Part shown: positions 24,901-39,200 of the stretch, piece after piece | Position numbering within the stretch: position 1 is the stretch's first letter | Layout: each line of letters starts with the position of its first letter | Assembly (NCBI GenBank): GCA_014773175.1 | Contig: VXCM01000117.1 | Location: 62,001 to 126,000, forward strand | Length of the DNA: 64,000 nt | Source: Lucifuga dentata | Taxonomy: Eukaryota; Chordata; Actinopteri; Ophidiiformes; Bythitidae | Direction: 5' to 3' | Made by a program: the position numbers and the translations under genes | Notes under the pieces: generated by a model | The model's input: only the letters and a program-made list of their open reading frames with translations | Told to the model about the DNA's origin: nothing | The model's database searches: none

Positions 24901-27900
24901 GAACTATCTTTGCTCTCTGCAAGGCCAGATGCATACAAGTTTCTCTACTCAGGATCATAAAGTAAAGTGAAGTGAAGCTTTCTGTCTTTTCCCTGTAAGG
25001 GATTCACCATAGTTACTCTTCATCACACTGACTCCATCTCTGTTGCTATAAATCGCTAACAACACAATACAGCAGAAGAGGAGTAGTTAAACATCCCACT
25101 CTACTAAAAAAGTAGTTTAGATAAATACAAAACCCAAAAACAGCTGAGTGATCAGCACAGAGGAGAAACAACAGGATTCTACATTTATTCCAAACACGAG
25201 TGCACATTTTTTTAAAACCACAAAAAGAGAATCAGAGTTGCCTCTTCTCACCTAAAAACTACAATATCATTGTAGACGGAGTGCAAGTTCACTCCACTTC
25301 AGCCTGCATGCAGGAGATGATGCGAGTGTGAGTGGGCTGGAAATCATAGATCTGCATGGATCACGGTCGATGCTGCTGCAACAATGAGTCATGAGGCACT
25401 CCGTCTGCCTTCAATAATCAGCTTTTCTTACCATCCACACTTCTCCACAGAGGAATTTAATCATGACTTGCTCCACTTCCGCGGTGATCTTTGCTCCTCA
25501 GGTCGACATGTTATTTGTGCTGAGGTTCTTGCTCAGTGGCGGTGGTACGTCACATGGTTTCAGTTTGCATCAAAACCGCCATCAATATTACATATGCAGA
25601 GTCTCCAATTCCTCATTCATCCTGCTTTATGTGCATTTATGCTCACATGATTGGCTGAAAACAGTGTGTTTACATGCACATTACATTCAGATTTTTGCCT
25701 GTTCTGCAATTAAGGCAAACATGCCGAGTCACAGATTTAATATTTAATGTTGTATGTTGATTATACATAAACTGACATTTAATTTTCCTGAGGAAAATGA
25801 CACCAAGTGAGTAAAATTACAACACTTGCAACAATTACAACATAATGGGTCGTTTAGATGCTTGAGTAACTCAATGATTTATGTCTGTTCCCAATGCTGA
25901 TTTATGCAGATTTTGATTTATTGATTTTATTTATTGACTTATTGCATTCACTAGAATGGAGAAGTTTTAACTGTGCATGTAAACATACTGAATGTTAATG
26001 GCTTACCAAACAGCCAAAACAATGAAGAAAGGTAACATAAGAAAAGGCCTACATTTCAACAAAATATCATTTATGAGCTCAGTTACTGTAATATCGAGAA
26101 GGAATAAATAGAGACAATGTTAAAATGAGTGAGTTGTTTATTTTGACCTGATGAAAATGTTTCCTCTAGGTGGAAACACTCTAGGTATGTTTATATGGAT
26201 CATAAGTAATCGGACTAATGCCAACTCGATTAAAACTGCCTCATGTAACCACATCAATCAGAATAAACGGATAAAATTCTAATTGGATAGAAGGGGGTGG
26301 TGTACACCTTTTAATAACCTGATCAAAGGCCATGTAAACGTTACACTCCAGTCGGAATGAATCGGAATGAAATCATTCAAAAATTTGATTTTGAAAGATT
26401 AAGAGATTTTGCTAAATATCAGCTTAAATATGGTTTTATCCTTTGGGAAACGGTTGTCAGTAACGTAACGTAGGTATGTTTATCGTGACAAAAAAGTCAC
26501 GATAAACAAACCTATTTGATGACTATAAATCAGTTTTTTGTTAATTCACAGCTGGAGAGAAACGTTGTCGATGACAGCTGATGGAAAACATAATAATTAC
26601 CTGCCGATACAGCAGAAATATGTTTGCACTGTATTTGTAAGATGACAGAAGATGCACACAAACAAAATATTAGTCTTTGGACAGAACCGGACTGTGTGGC
26701 TCCAAAAAAAGAACTTACTTATTAGCTAAAGTTTCTTCTTTCCAAAATATTACTGAGAACCACTCAGGGCATTGAAACTGAACCACATGAAACAGGCCTG
26801 CCAAAACATATAAACACTTACATTCAAATCCTACATGCAAAATTGACAATTTTCATCAGTCCTCATTTGCATGAGTTTGTTGTTCAGGTGTTGTGCCGAA
26901 ATCTGCATCCCTGTCGAAAATTGCATCCCCACTGTAAATAATTTTCTGAATATGAAGGAATGAAATTAAGTTAACAGTGCACATTTGGAGCTATTTGGAT
27001 GTGCACATTACCCTCCTCAGGCCTGATAAAGGAGGGGATGCTTTTTTTTTTTGGCAAGTGGCTCATCTGCCGAGATTTGCATCCCCAGTGTAAATAATTT
27101 TCTGAAGATGAAGGAATGAAATGACATTAAAAACTCATATTTGGGGTTATTTTTGGGTGACAGGGCAAGTTTGGTGCATTCAGGCCTCCTCAGACCTGAG
27201 AAAGGAGGGGATGCATTTTTTGGCAGAAAAAACAAAAAAGCCCAGACTTATGGCCTCTAAGAAGTGCCATAATCGCTGTTTTTATAAAAGTTATTCAAAG
27301 GAATAAACAATTGTCTTGGATTACATATATAATCCAATGTCCACAAGTGGGGATGCAATTTTCGGTAGGGTTGCAGGTTTCGGCACAACACCTGACACAA
27401 TAGATTACAGGTCAAACACGGCAATTCCACCGACTCGTTTTTAACTGAGTGAAACCGTTACATCTGCGTTTATTAGGGCGACTACGCGCTTCCTCTTCCA
27501 GATAAAGAGGCAGCCCGGGGAACCCTGGCATGCTGCGGTGCCAGAGACAGAGAAGAGTGCAGCTCTGTGAATCTCTGGCTCGCCATCACTCCTCCATCAA
27601 ACATTAACCTTGGGAGGAATGCAGCAAGTCAACTTGGGCCATGAAGAGACACAGGAAGCATTTAATTCCAGGCCTCACACTGGCTGCTTTATTGGGCTGC
27701 TGGATAAGGGGCTCTTTAGTCTGTCCAAGTGAGAGATGCGTAGAACGGGGCGTCCGTCTCTGACTCTGGGCTTTTCATAGACAGGAAAAGGAGACAGAGG
27801 AGAGATAGGCTAATTGCTCGGGAGGGAAATCAATACCAGTTACCTGCCAAATACTAAAGCAAGGTAAGTAAAACTGCTGCTCTGCTCCATAATTAAAACT

Positions 27901-30900
27901 AGTCTGTTCTGTTAAACATTCAGATACAAGTCACGCTTCCTGCCCTGATTAACAGCCTAAACACCAACATGAGACACATAAAAAGACCCAAACTGCATAG
28001 ACGCATAAAAAGACCCAAACTGCATAAACACACTGAAGTCACACCACACATTAATGCAGGGTACTCAAATACAAATCTTAAAGTTCCACAAAGAAAATTT
28101 TCAGTAAGACAAAGGTCTGTTTATTAAGGTCAGTCAAGCCGAGTCAGATTGGAATCCTAATTTTTACCGGGTATCTGAAGCTTTTAGGATTTAAGATAAG
28201 GGATTTAAGGTGCTGGGGTTTGGTCCGGATGCGGACCGGAGTCCGGATTGAAGATGACTGCATTAATGGATAAAGTTCACCTTTTTTCAACAAAGGCCAA
28301 ATATTACCAAGAGCGGATCTCTTTATAATATTTTTGTCTGTTCTCTCAGCACTGCTTTGGTTTGATGTCAGATCATAAAATTTACATTGCTAATCCAACA
28401 GCCAAATGTGATTTTTCATGCAAAAAATGTGAATACGGGCTGGTTGTGCTGGTGTGACGCCATTAACATGGGCAATTATTTTGACTAAAGGACCAAACTG
28501 AACTTGTGAAACTGAAGGAAGGGCAGCACAGTAACACACACGAAAACATTTAATGCCTGATTGCATTCCTTCCCTAGGTAAACAAGATATACAGCACAAC
28601 TCTTATTAAAAAAAAACAAAAACAAAAAAAAAACCTTTCATCCTCTGCAAAACAAGTGCCAGTATGAAGCAATATTTAACTTTTGTTCTACTCATGCACT
28701 GAAAGCAGCTTTGTTTTTCCAGTGTTTAAGGTGTAATGTAATCCAATCCAGCAGCTCCATCATAAATCCTGCATGTATGAACATCATCATATTCAGATTT
28801 TGTTGACACCTAGTCAGAGAGGACTTGCTTCAGCTCCATGGTCATTTTGGAGGCGGGACGTTACGTTGTTGCTAGGATCTGTTTGTGTTATACTGTTTCT
28901 AATGTCTCGTCCATTTATTACAAGTGGATTAAAATGTTAGAATGTTAAAATGTTAGAAATAAAGTATCTTTCTGCAAATACACATCTGTCATGATTTCCA
29001 AGTTTCTCCATCTATCTTCTTCCTGTCTTTGTCTGCTTCAGCTTCATCTTCGTTCAACTTCAACGTTAAAATGGATGTTGTTGTACACACTGTATGATAT
29101 ATGTTTGTATTATGGTGTCATTTTATGATGTGGTAACTTCACCACAGCCGTTTGGAGAACAGCTGAATCATAATGAGGAGGAGTGCATTAAAAATGTCAC
29201 TCAAGTTATTTGTAATTATAATAAATTAGTTGATTATATTGAGAGTTTTCAGTCCAGCACCTGGTTTACTTTTATGGAATGTGTCTAACTTTGACCTTTA
29301 GATTCTGCACCGTTGGAATTCTCTCCTTCACCGTCTCACCATCATCATCACCATCATTAGACAGCTACTAGCAGCCATTTGTGAACCTAAATTTGGACCT
29401 TGTTCCATATCTGCCCATGAAGCTTTATCATTGCAAGCTTTACTTTATGCATATATCAGATGAGCATCGTGCCAACAGTGGAGACTGACAAACAAAATTT
29501 AAGCAGATATCCTGCTGAACACAGCCTGTGTGCACGTGCCATACAGTCACAGACACACTATAAACAAGTGATGTTTAGTGGTAATTTAAATGGACCAAGC
29601 CAAAAGCCATATTATATATTACATATTTCATAAACAGGGCTAGATTAGATTGTTTATCAGCTGGGGTTTTAGCCCACAGGCCATATTTTACCCAAGATGA
29701 ATGTAGATCCTTTTTTAAAACCATATACTGTTGGTTGGCAGCAGATTGCAATCTGTGCATTTACATGCAAATTAAAACTTCTAATTCTTGCAATAAATCA
29801 AGTTTTTCAAACTTAATGTAGACATCAGAATCAGACTGAAATCAGCATAAATCAACACTGGTGTAACTTGACTAACAGACCTTGATTATGCAAATATAAC
29901 TTGATGTATTCAAGCATGGAAACGTTCCGCTGTTAAGCAGTCTTTGCATTGATGCATCTTTACACATCTTTCAGATCGATGCAATTCAACTGCTATTAAA
30001 TGTTATAAATTTATAATGTTATAAATCAATCATTAAAAAACAAACAAACAAACATAAATACATTGAAGTACATTCCTCCTTAAAATATACTCCTACTTCC
30101 ATGTAGCCCGTTCATTGAAAACAAACAAAGTGATGAGCTGTGTGATGATGAATTCTGCACGTCAGTTGCAGAGAGTGAAATCTGAAGATATTTAGCCAGA
30201 GAAGAAACTGGGAAAAGCTCTACTGTTGGGGGAAAATGCTCGAGGTAGGATACCCTTTGCTCTTAATTTTAGGAAAACACTACTTGTGCATCCCAGGTAG
30301 TAATGTAGCAGCAAAGCGAGATCCATGCTGTCAGAGACATTCTGCACATTTGCAGAATGTGCATTATTTGTCTGTACTCTGATTCAGGCAACAATGTGAT
30401 TAAGACGTATATATGATGGAATAACAGGATTCTGTGGTTTGTCCAATGTATGTAATATGTACATCGTACTCTGCAAAATCATATTATAAGCAGAGGTGGC
30501 TTACTCCAACAAATACAATTACATATTCTATTAATTTGATTAACAATCGCACAATCTAGGTCTGTTTCAGTTATTTTGAAATCAGAGAATATTGTGCATG
30601 TAAACCAAAAATATATTTGACTAGTAAAGGACCATTCCACCCATTTTGCATATTTGAGCCTCATATATTCAATTTTCATACATGTTATGTTACTGACAAC
30701 CATTTCCCAAAGGATAAAACCATATTTCAGCTTTTCTGATAATTTGCAAAATCTCTTAATCTTTCAAAATCAAATATTCAAGTGCTACACTCACCTTAAA
30801 AATCAATGTTTTGTCTGCTAATAGTTACGCAAAATTATGAAGTCACAGTTGTTAAAATTTTTCAACAAACGCAGGTCTTCTTTTGGGACTATATTCCCTG

Positions 30901-33186
30901 GTGGAGACATATGTTCACTCTGCTCTTTTTTGTTGCGATTAAATGCTAAAATTACGTAACTTCAAAAAACCTGAATATATATCTTGTTTGCAATGATGAA
31001 TTACCAAGAATGTTTTAAGTATCAGCAAGTTGATTTTAATAGCGTACCAGAATGAACTGAAACCAATGGCGCTCTGGAAGGTAGGAAAACATGTTTAATT
31101 CACTGTTCCAGTAGTATGCATTGGGAAATGATTGTCAGTAATGTTACGTGTATGAAAATTGAATATATTATGCTCAAACATGCATGGTCCTTTAAAGTCT
31201 GGCTTTAGTGCATTCCAGACATGTTTTTCCTTCCAGACGTGTTTCGTCATCGCCAGCTTACATCCAAAACACAATGAGGCCCTTTAAAGCGGACAGAGTG
31301 AAAACACCAGAATGTCTCAGCAGCGACACTGACTTCACTACATTTGTCAAAGAAATTCTGCAGATATTCCCGCGACCTCGGGGCTTACATATAAACAAAA
31401 TGGTGGTGTTTGCTGCTCCTTAGCCTGCAGCGAGGCCTGACAGAGGAACAAGGCCTGCTGCAAGCCCACATTTACAATGAAAACAACCTCTCAGTGAACA
31501 CTGGCTTTACTCTCACAGTTACCACAAACCCGCGTGCAACACAACGGCCGACCTGATGACTGCACAAGTACATTCCACACGTTCCGTTACACGAGCAGCA
31601 ACAGGAGAAAAAAAAAAAAAAAAAAANAAAAAAAAAAAAAAAAAAGCCAAGATGGAGGTACTGGACTTATAATGTAAAGGACCACACAACAGAAACTGTC
31701 ATCACAGATCACAGATTTGTCTTCACAGCCAAAATGGAAGAAAGAGCTGATTGATTCATCAATGTGGACGAACACTTACAATTAAAAAAATAAAGAATAA
31801 AAAAAAAAAAAAAAAANAAAAAAAAAAAAAAAAACAGTCATAATCACTGGTTCACTTTCAAATTTACTCAGAAATATATATATAAAAAAGTGTGTGTGTG
31901 TGGTACTTTATGTTTATAAATGAAAATTCAAATGAAATCATGGGTTATTCCTCAACTGTCAAACAAGAAGCTATTAATGAAGATAACAGATATTATTATT
32001 ATTCTTATATCTGTCAATGTAGAAATTCATATCATCCTGGATGTGCTGTAAAAGGCATTTAAAGTTTCTGTTTGTCAAAATGCTGCTTCTTTGTTCTCTA
32101 AATTTTGGAGAGAATTCCTGATGTTTGCAGTAAAACTGTGATTAGTTGGTCAAAATTACAGCTGAATGAAAGTGAATTATCCTTCTATCATCATTTACTT
32201 GTATCTACAGTTTCAAATCCAGCTGTTCCTTCTTTTTTTTTTTCCCTTCGTGTCCAGCTGTTCTGTTTCTGCTTCAGCTGGTGAGGGCGATTTAAGGGCA
32301 TTTTCACACCTAAATGGTTCGGTATGCTTCAGTTGAACGAGAGTTCATTTCCCCCTTTGGTACGGTTTGAACACAGCCGTCGTGTGTGACCGTTTCAAGG
32401 ATGTGCTTCTGTCTGGTTGCAAACAAACTTTTTGTGGTGTGAAGATTATCCAAACTGGTTCTGAACCTACTACAAGGTGATGTATTTGTTTATTGGTCTA
32501 GAAGTGTCCAAAGGCAGCACGACTTCTTCACAAATGTGAAGCAAAATGTGGTTTTCCAAACAAACTCAGCATTCTGCAGGCATAGATTTGGTATAATTAA
32601 CTATAAAGCCAGAAATTTCTGTCCGTCCCATCTGTGGCACCAGTATCTCGAGAATTCGGCACTGTATGAAGTTGAAATTCGGCAGGTTCATTGTTCAGGA
32701 CCCAAGGTCGTGCAGCGTCATGAGTGAAGTTGTTGGTCCGTGTGGCAGGATACGCTCTGGGCACGGCATCAGGATACACTACAGGTGTGGCAGCATATGC
32801 TCCACTCCATTGCCACTTATGGCAGGCTGTGGTGCACACTATAAAGTTGGGCCCGGTCTGAACATGCACATTTTCAACAGGCATTGCACTAGTGACCCAA
32901 ATGATGAAAATGACTAGGAACCTATCCCCATGCTGTTGTTGTTCAATCTTAATTAGTTATCCTGGCATAGTAACTTCTTCCTGTTTTTATTTTGTCATTT
33001 CCTCCAAATATTTTGATCTCTTTCCCAAGGCTTTTGCTAATATATCGCTTGGAATTTTTTCCTGCATGAAATCAAACCAAACCAACTTAGGCAAACGCAA
33101 CTTACTATTTAGTCCCTGATTAGGAACAAAGCAAACAAACTACAGGTCTGAAAATGCAAAAGCAGCTGAACAAGAACTAACTGTCT

Positions 33187-33220
<34 letters not shown>

Positions 33221-36200
33221 ACCTGAAAAGGCTTGAAAGGGGCCTGGAGCCACAAAGTGACTGTATGTGATTTACACTGTGTCACTCTGAGGAGTCAAAC
33301 CAACAACTGAGTTCAATCCACTCCTCTGTTTTTCTTGTGAGTAAGTAATGAGTTTCCCTGTGAAATGCTGCTTCAGGCTGCAGCTCAATCCTGCAAATGA
33401 AGACACCATCATCCACTCAGGCCTGAATTCAGGATCAGGCCAATGTCAGGCTGAGACAGCAAGCAGATCAAACTTGATTTATTACGGATTCTTGTCTTTC
33501 GCTACTGTTCGCTACGGACAAAACTAAATTATAGCCTCGTAGAGCAAGAGATTACTTGTGTCCATGAATCCCTCTTGATCAAACTCCTCTTTCCCCAAAC
33601 CCTCACAGAGTCGCTGACTGGCTGTTCTCATCTCATCATGACTTTCCACTGGAGATTCATTTTACACTTTGCCGTTACGCCGCTGACATCAAGTTGACGC
33701 GGCGGTGCTACCTAACAGGGGGAGGGGGCAAACAAAGACGCCATGCTGGGCTCGTTGAGGACAAGGACGCTGCATCCCATGTTGCTGCATTAATATTACA
33801 TGAGGCTCTTGGCACACACACGCTGTGGAAATCAAATGTGTACATGCATACACAGGCAAACTGCTAAATCAGCATCAGCATTTTCCATAACAAGTGAGAC
33901 TATAAGATGCTCTTGGTGTGGATATGCTGATAATGTCCACGGCTCATGTAAACAGCTGATAACAAGCCTGGCAAACTGGAGCTTAGAAACTTGGAAATGG
34001 GAAAAGAAAGCCAATAAACACAGATGCAGACAAAAACATTATTGCTCTGGATTTAAAAAGGCAAAAAAAAAAAAAAAANAAAAAAAAAAAAAAAATAAAA
34101 CCTGCAAATGGTATGTCTGCATTTCTTTCTAAATGTTCTTTAATTAACCAAAATCACCAACAGCGTGTATTTGTATAGTAGAGCTGAAACAACTAATTCA
34201 TGAATCGATTAGCTGACTGACAGGAAATTCAGCAACAATTTTAAAGCGCAATTAATCGGATTTAGTGATTTATCAACTAAAATGCCAAACTATTTCTAGC
34301 TCCAGCTTCTTTAACGTGAGGATTTCCTGCTTTTCTCTGTTTCCTGTCACTGTAAACCTAAGACCTTTTGGGTGGTGAGATGCTGGTGAGACAAAACAGG
34401 CTTTGGGCGCTGAGAACTTGTGTTAATACTGTAAGTATACTTTGACCTTTAATAGACTAAAAGATAAATAAAATAAATAATCAGCAGATTAATCAACAGT
34501 GAAAATAATCAGCAGATTCTGCATAATATGACTTGTTAAGTTGGGAGTTAAATAAATGTTTTTTTTGCAATTTTAGCAAGCTATACACAAACTGTATGGG
34601 TAATACACCCTCTTACTACTAATGCTTCATAGCAAACTTGAACATATGAAGTCCGTAGAGAGCCCTTAAATTGATTTTGTGCCTCTACAAACTGTTTATA
34701 TGCTCGATTTCAGAATATAAATTGAGAAACACAGAACATACTGATGCAGAGGAGCACAGACAAATTTTCTGTCAAGCCACAAGCATGGAAGCAGCTGATG
34801 CCCTTTGGCCTCTCCACAATGTATGTGTGTATATGTATATGTGTGTGTGCGCACGCGTGACATGACATGACAAGATAGAAATGCTCAGTGCAATCTTCGT
34901 TTTCACTGCCTCCTGTTCCACGTGAGTGCTGTCAGATCACACTTACACCTTATTTCTATCTTCAGGAGGAATCACCGCCTTTCAGCATATTTAAACAGCA
35001 GAAAAGACAACTGAGTAAAATTGCATTACATAAGCTACTAGTGACTGGGTCTAAATAAAAAAAAAAAAAAAAANAAAAAAAAAAAAAAAAAGAAAAAAAA
35101 TGATAATGCTGAGATAGGATTAAAGTCTCACCAATCACTCTAAGGCAAGAAAATTGTGGTGTACTATCAATTTGTGTAAAAAACACAATTACATATACAG
35201 TTTGGCATCCTGGTGAGTCCACAAATTTACTATTCTGATAGCCTGGTGACTTCAGATTTACTGTTAACTTGTGGGGTGGGGGTGNGGGTAGCATCAACCA
35301 GGCAGCTGTCCCACACACCCACATGGACAGATGAAGCCTGTAAGTGTGAATGGAGGAAGAAGAGGGGAATTAACAGGCCGACGAGGCGAGGTGGCTCTAC
35401 AGCACGGCAAAAGGCTCTGGTGTGATTCCAACAGGGACAGTGGAGCACAAAAAAAAAAAAAAAAAAAAAAAAAGAAAGAAAAACAAGATTCCTTCAGCTA
35501 CTCTCACAAGAAAAACTGGCTAATGAACCCTTAAACCCACTCACTGTGACGTGAACACGCTGATGATATGCATCGTGCTGCTTCTCCTGGATATTAGTGC
35601 AGTCCTGCGTTTCTTAAACCCAAGATTGAGAATTAGGCTCTTTCTTTGGGGTCTCTGGCTTTGCTTTATACATCTTACCGGTGGCATATTTAAAATGAAA
35701 TCCACAAAAGTTCAGTCAGTCTCTGAGAGGAAACAGTGCACGTATAGCGAGGAAGCCGCCACGTCAATGCTTCTTCATAACCTCCCATTCTGAGCCGCAC
35801 ACAGGGAGGGCAAACAAAAATAACAGCTTGGGGGTGGACGTCACACTGGCTGAAGAATGAGGCTGACACCCATTTCTTTTGCTGAATGTCGACCTATGTG
35901 CACGTACACGTCTGTGTGTGTGCCTCACTTCTCACCATCGCTGCACCATTGAGCTAAATGTGCTGCAGGATTTGCTGTTTTCTCAGACAAGCAGCTAAAT
36001 AGCATCTTGTTTATGATAAAGTAGTTTTTTTTTTCAGGAATTAAAAGAAAGCTTTCTCTTCGGTGATGTCAACCCGTGTTTCATTCTGCACCCACATGGT
36101 GCCACCTTACACCTCCAGTCACCTTCAACCTTCTCGTGGTGTCAAATTATGGCTGCTGAACAGCTACTTCTGGCAAGGAGATACCCGATGGAGCAGGGAG

Positions 36201-39200
36201 GGATTTCCCCATAACTAGAGGGCTGATGAAGCATGTTGGGTTGCTGCCTGGCCCATACAAGTATAACTCGACACAAATGCATCCATCAGGCCTCCAGAGG
36301 ATCTGTGTTATTCAGAGCTTTAAAGCCTGTGGCAGCATGCTGTGCGCCTGTGTGTGCTCTGTTAATTAAAATTAAATACAATGGATTGGTGCGGTGCCAC
36401 AAATCTGACTTGCATCACAGTTCGGGCTAACCTGTCCTCCTGTTTCAGCACAAATCAAGTCAATTCCAGAACCAAAGATAACAAAGCTGTGAATTTCAAC
36501 AGATCGGCTTGAGTTTGTCAATTCATTGACTATCAATAGCCAGTCAACTGGACTCTAACCATAGATGACAGTGTTCTATGCATCACACGCAGTCGACACG
36601 GCGGTAGAATTGCTCAGGCATGTAGGGTTTGTGTGTCACTCTGGCAGAGAGGCGTGGCTCCGAGTGTGACCTAACGGACTGGCTGGACAACATTCCTATG
36701 AGCTCCAGGGTTCATCTTCCTCTTAGGCAGGATGATATTGGGACACAGCTTCAGCTGTCTTCCATCCATTCAGGGTCTTCACAAGCAGCAAATGGTACCT
36801 GGGCAGTGAAATAGCTTTGCAGTACATTCTTCCAACAAATACAACATGCAGATAAAAGTAACCTGAACATCACCTGAACATTTGATTCTGAAAGATTATG
36901 GAGGTTTTGGTAAAATAACAGCAGTGTTTCCCATACATAGGCGAAACTTGGATGGCCCACCCAGGTTTCTGAAGTTTATGGTTCCCATAAAACCCAGGTT
37001 TTATGGGATGACCCAGCCTTAAAAACAATACAACTCTGACATGCTGTCACACACACTGATATGCACACACACATAAGCGAAAGCAGCGAAACGGAGACAG
37101 CGAGAAAGCAAAACCCAATGTCCAACTGCTGTGCCTACTCCCCCCCCNATCCCACCCCACCCCACCCCCAACAACCCGCTTGCGCCACCCACTGCCACAA
37201 GTTAATTTTCAACCTGAGAGAAACACTGTGATAAAACTAAAATAGTTTTGTGTTTGGGAAATTGCCTGTGCATAATATTTATTGAGTGTACACATGCAAA
37301 ATCGCTGGTGTGGTCCTTTAAGTAGCCTTCTTTCTTCAGGTTTACACATGAATTTGCTAAAGCTTTGCAAAGCTTTGCATTCCTCATGTGAAAACCTACT
37401 TGGCAATAAATCTGATTTTGATACTCAATTCACTGTTACTTCTCAAGTATAATGCAGCACTGGCACAAAGAAATATTAATAGAGACAACAGGAAAGTTCT
37501 CAACTAGAAACTCCAACGTAAAGTGATGTTTTATTTTTTCTATTTTTTTTTTCTAGTTAGAAGAAGTAGACAATCTTGAATTCTGACTTATGTAAAGCCA
37601 CAAGTTTTAAATGATCTACTGCAGGACCTGCAAATGAAATTCAAAGCCGTACGTTTAGGCTACCTGCACAGCAGTGGGAAGACATAACAAAAACAAGAAC
37701 TCCAATTGAGTCGCACCATTTTGCCACCACAAACAAACCACCCAATGAGCCACCTTGTAACTCGCCGTGCTGTGCTGCAGTTGCTGATAATCTTGCTTCA
37801 TGACGGGCAGGCAGGAAGTTTAATCATGGGCCAGACAGAGCTGAATAAGGGTGATGACTCAAATGGCACTACGCTGATCAGACCAGCCTTCACATCACAA
37901 TGCNCCCCTCCCCCCCATGCCTTTGTTAGCTGTGGTCAGCCTGTAGAAGGAACAGTTTGCTGTCAATTCCCAGGAGTCAGTGTTGGCATTTTCTCTGCCA
38001 TCTAACAACTGTGACTAGACAACTGGGTCAAAATGGAAGAAAAAAAATTTATAAATGAATATAAGCAAGATAAATAATAAGTTTTATCAGTGCCTACACA
38101 AATCCTGGCCAAAAGAATGGTGTGACATGGAAAGTCCCTATCACCAGCTGTGCACATATAAGACATCCATGCATCCTTCCTTTTTTCCTTCCTTCCTTTC
38201 TTCCTTCCTTCTATCCACCCTTTATTCTAACTGAAGAAATTTCTTCTCAAGTGATTTCATAATCACTGGATTCATCACTGGAAATCATCACCGGATTTCA
38301 CCCCAAAAACATTACTCAGTAATTTAGAAAGAGTCAACAGAGTTTACAAGTTCTCACTTGCTAATATGTTAATGGCTTCACATTCAGCAGTCTGTGCTCT
38401 GATACAGTGTTAAGCAGTTAAATATACCACAGAAGAAGAAGAAAAAGAAGAAGAAGATGAAGAAAGGATAACAAACTACAACCTAACAGACAGCGTAGAA
38501 GGTAAACTTTCATAAAAACTGGAAATCACAAGCAAACCCAGGATTTCAGAGTGAACTGGGTCTTTTTTCAGCAAACTTACAGTCATTGCTCCCAGTTTGC
38601 GGTCCTGTTCCCCTTTACAAGATTTACAACTGGAAACCCTGCTGCCTCATTTTTCTTATGAATAACTCAGCATCTGAATGTCTTTAACCATAAAAGACTA
38701 ATTAAAAACAGTGACCAGGTTTGTTGATTTTCTGCTGACCTGTACTATTGACATGATACAGAAGACATGATAAGATACTTCAATACTGAAGCCAGTCTCA
38801 AAGCTCAAGCCACTTTGGAAAACTTACATTTCTTCACCTTATTTTCTATAGATAGATAGATCGATAGATACATTTAATCTTTAAAAAAAATCAAAGCGAC
38901 ATATACACAGTGTCATGTGATTTACGTCCATCCAACAACTAAACAAATGTTCACTGTCCTGATAAAGTGCTATCGGTTGATATTTTTAATAGACTCTTAC
39001 TGATATATAACTACTCTCAAACGTGTCTATCAGTTCCAGCAGGCAGCTAACAACTTCAGCCGTTTCAGTCGTCGTGCAGTCGGATCAGGGAGGCGCTGCA
39101 GCTCCGTTTAGCACTTGAGCTACAGCTAGCCTAGCATGTTAGCTAGAACAATCAAAGAGAGCAACTCACAGCGAGTTACTACACAGGAACTGCGCAATGT

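Noticed and set aside
32290..32530. A DNA transposon end (ttcacacctaaatggttcgg…)
   Set aside because: It resembles fish TIR tips, but I could not find an inverted partner, so it is not called.
32536..32917. Opposed open frames of 95 and 83 residues
   Set aside because: No recognisable domain on either strand; likely chance frames in strn intron 1, though an unrecognised element cannot be excluded.
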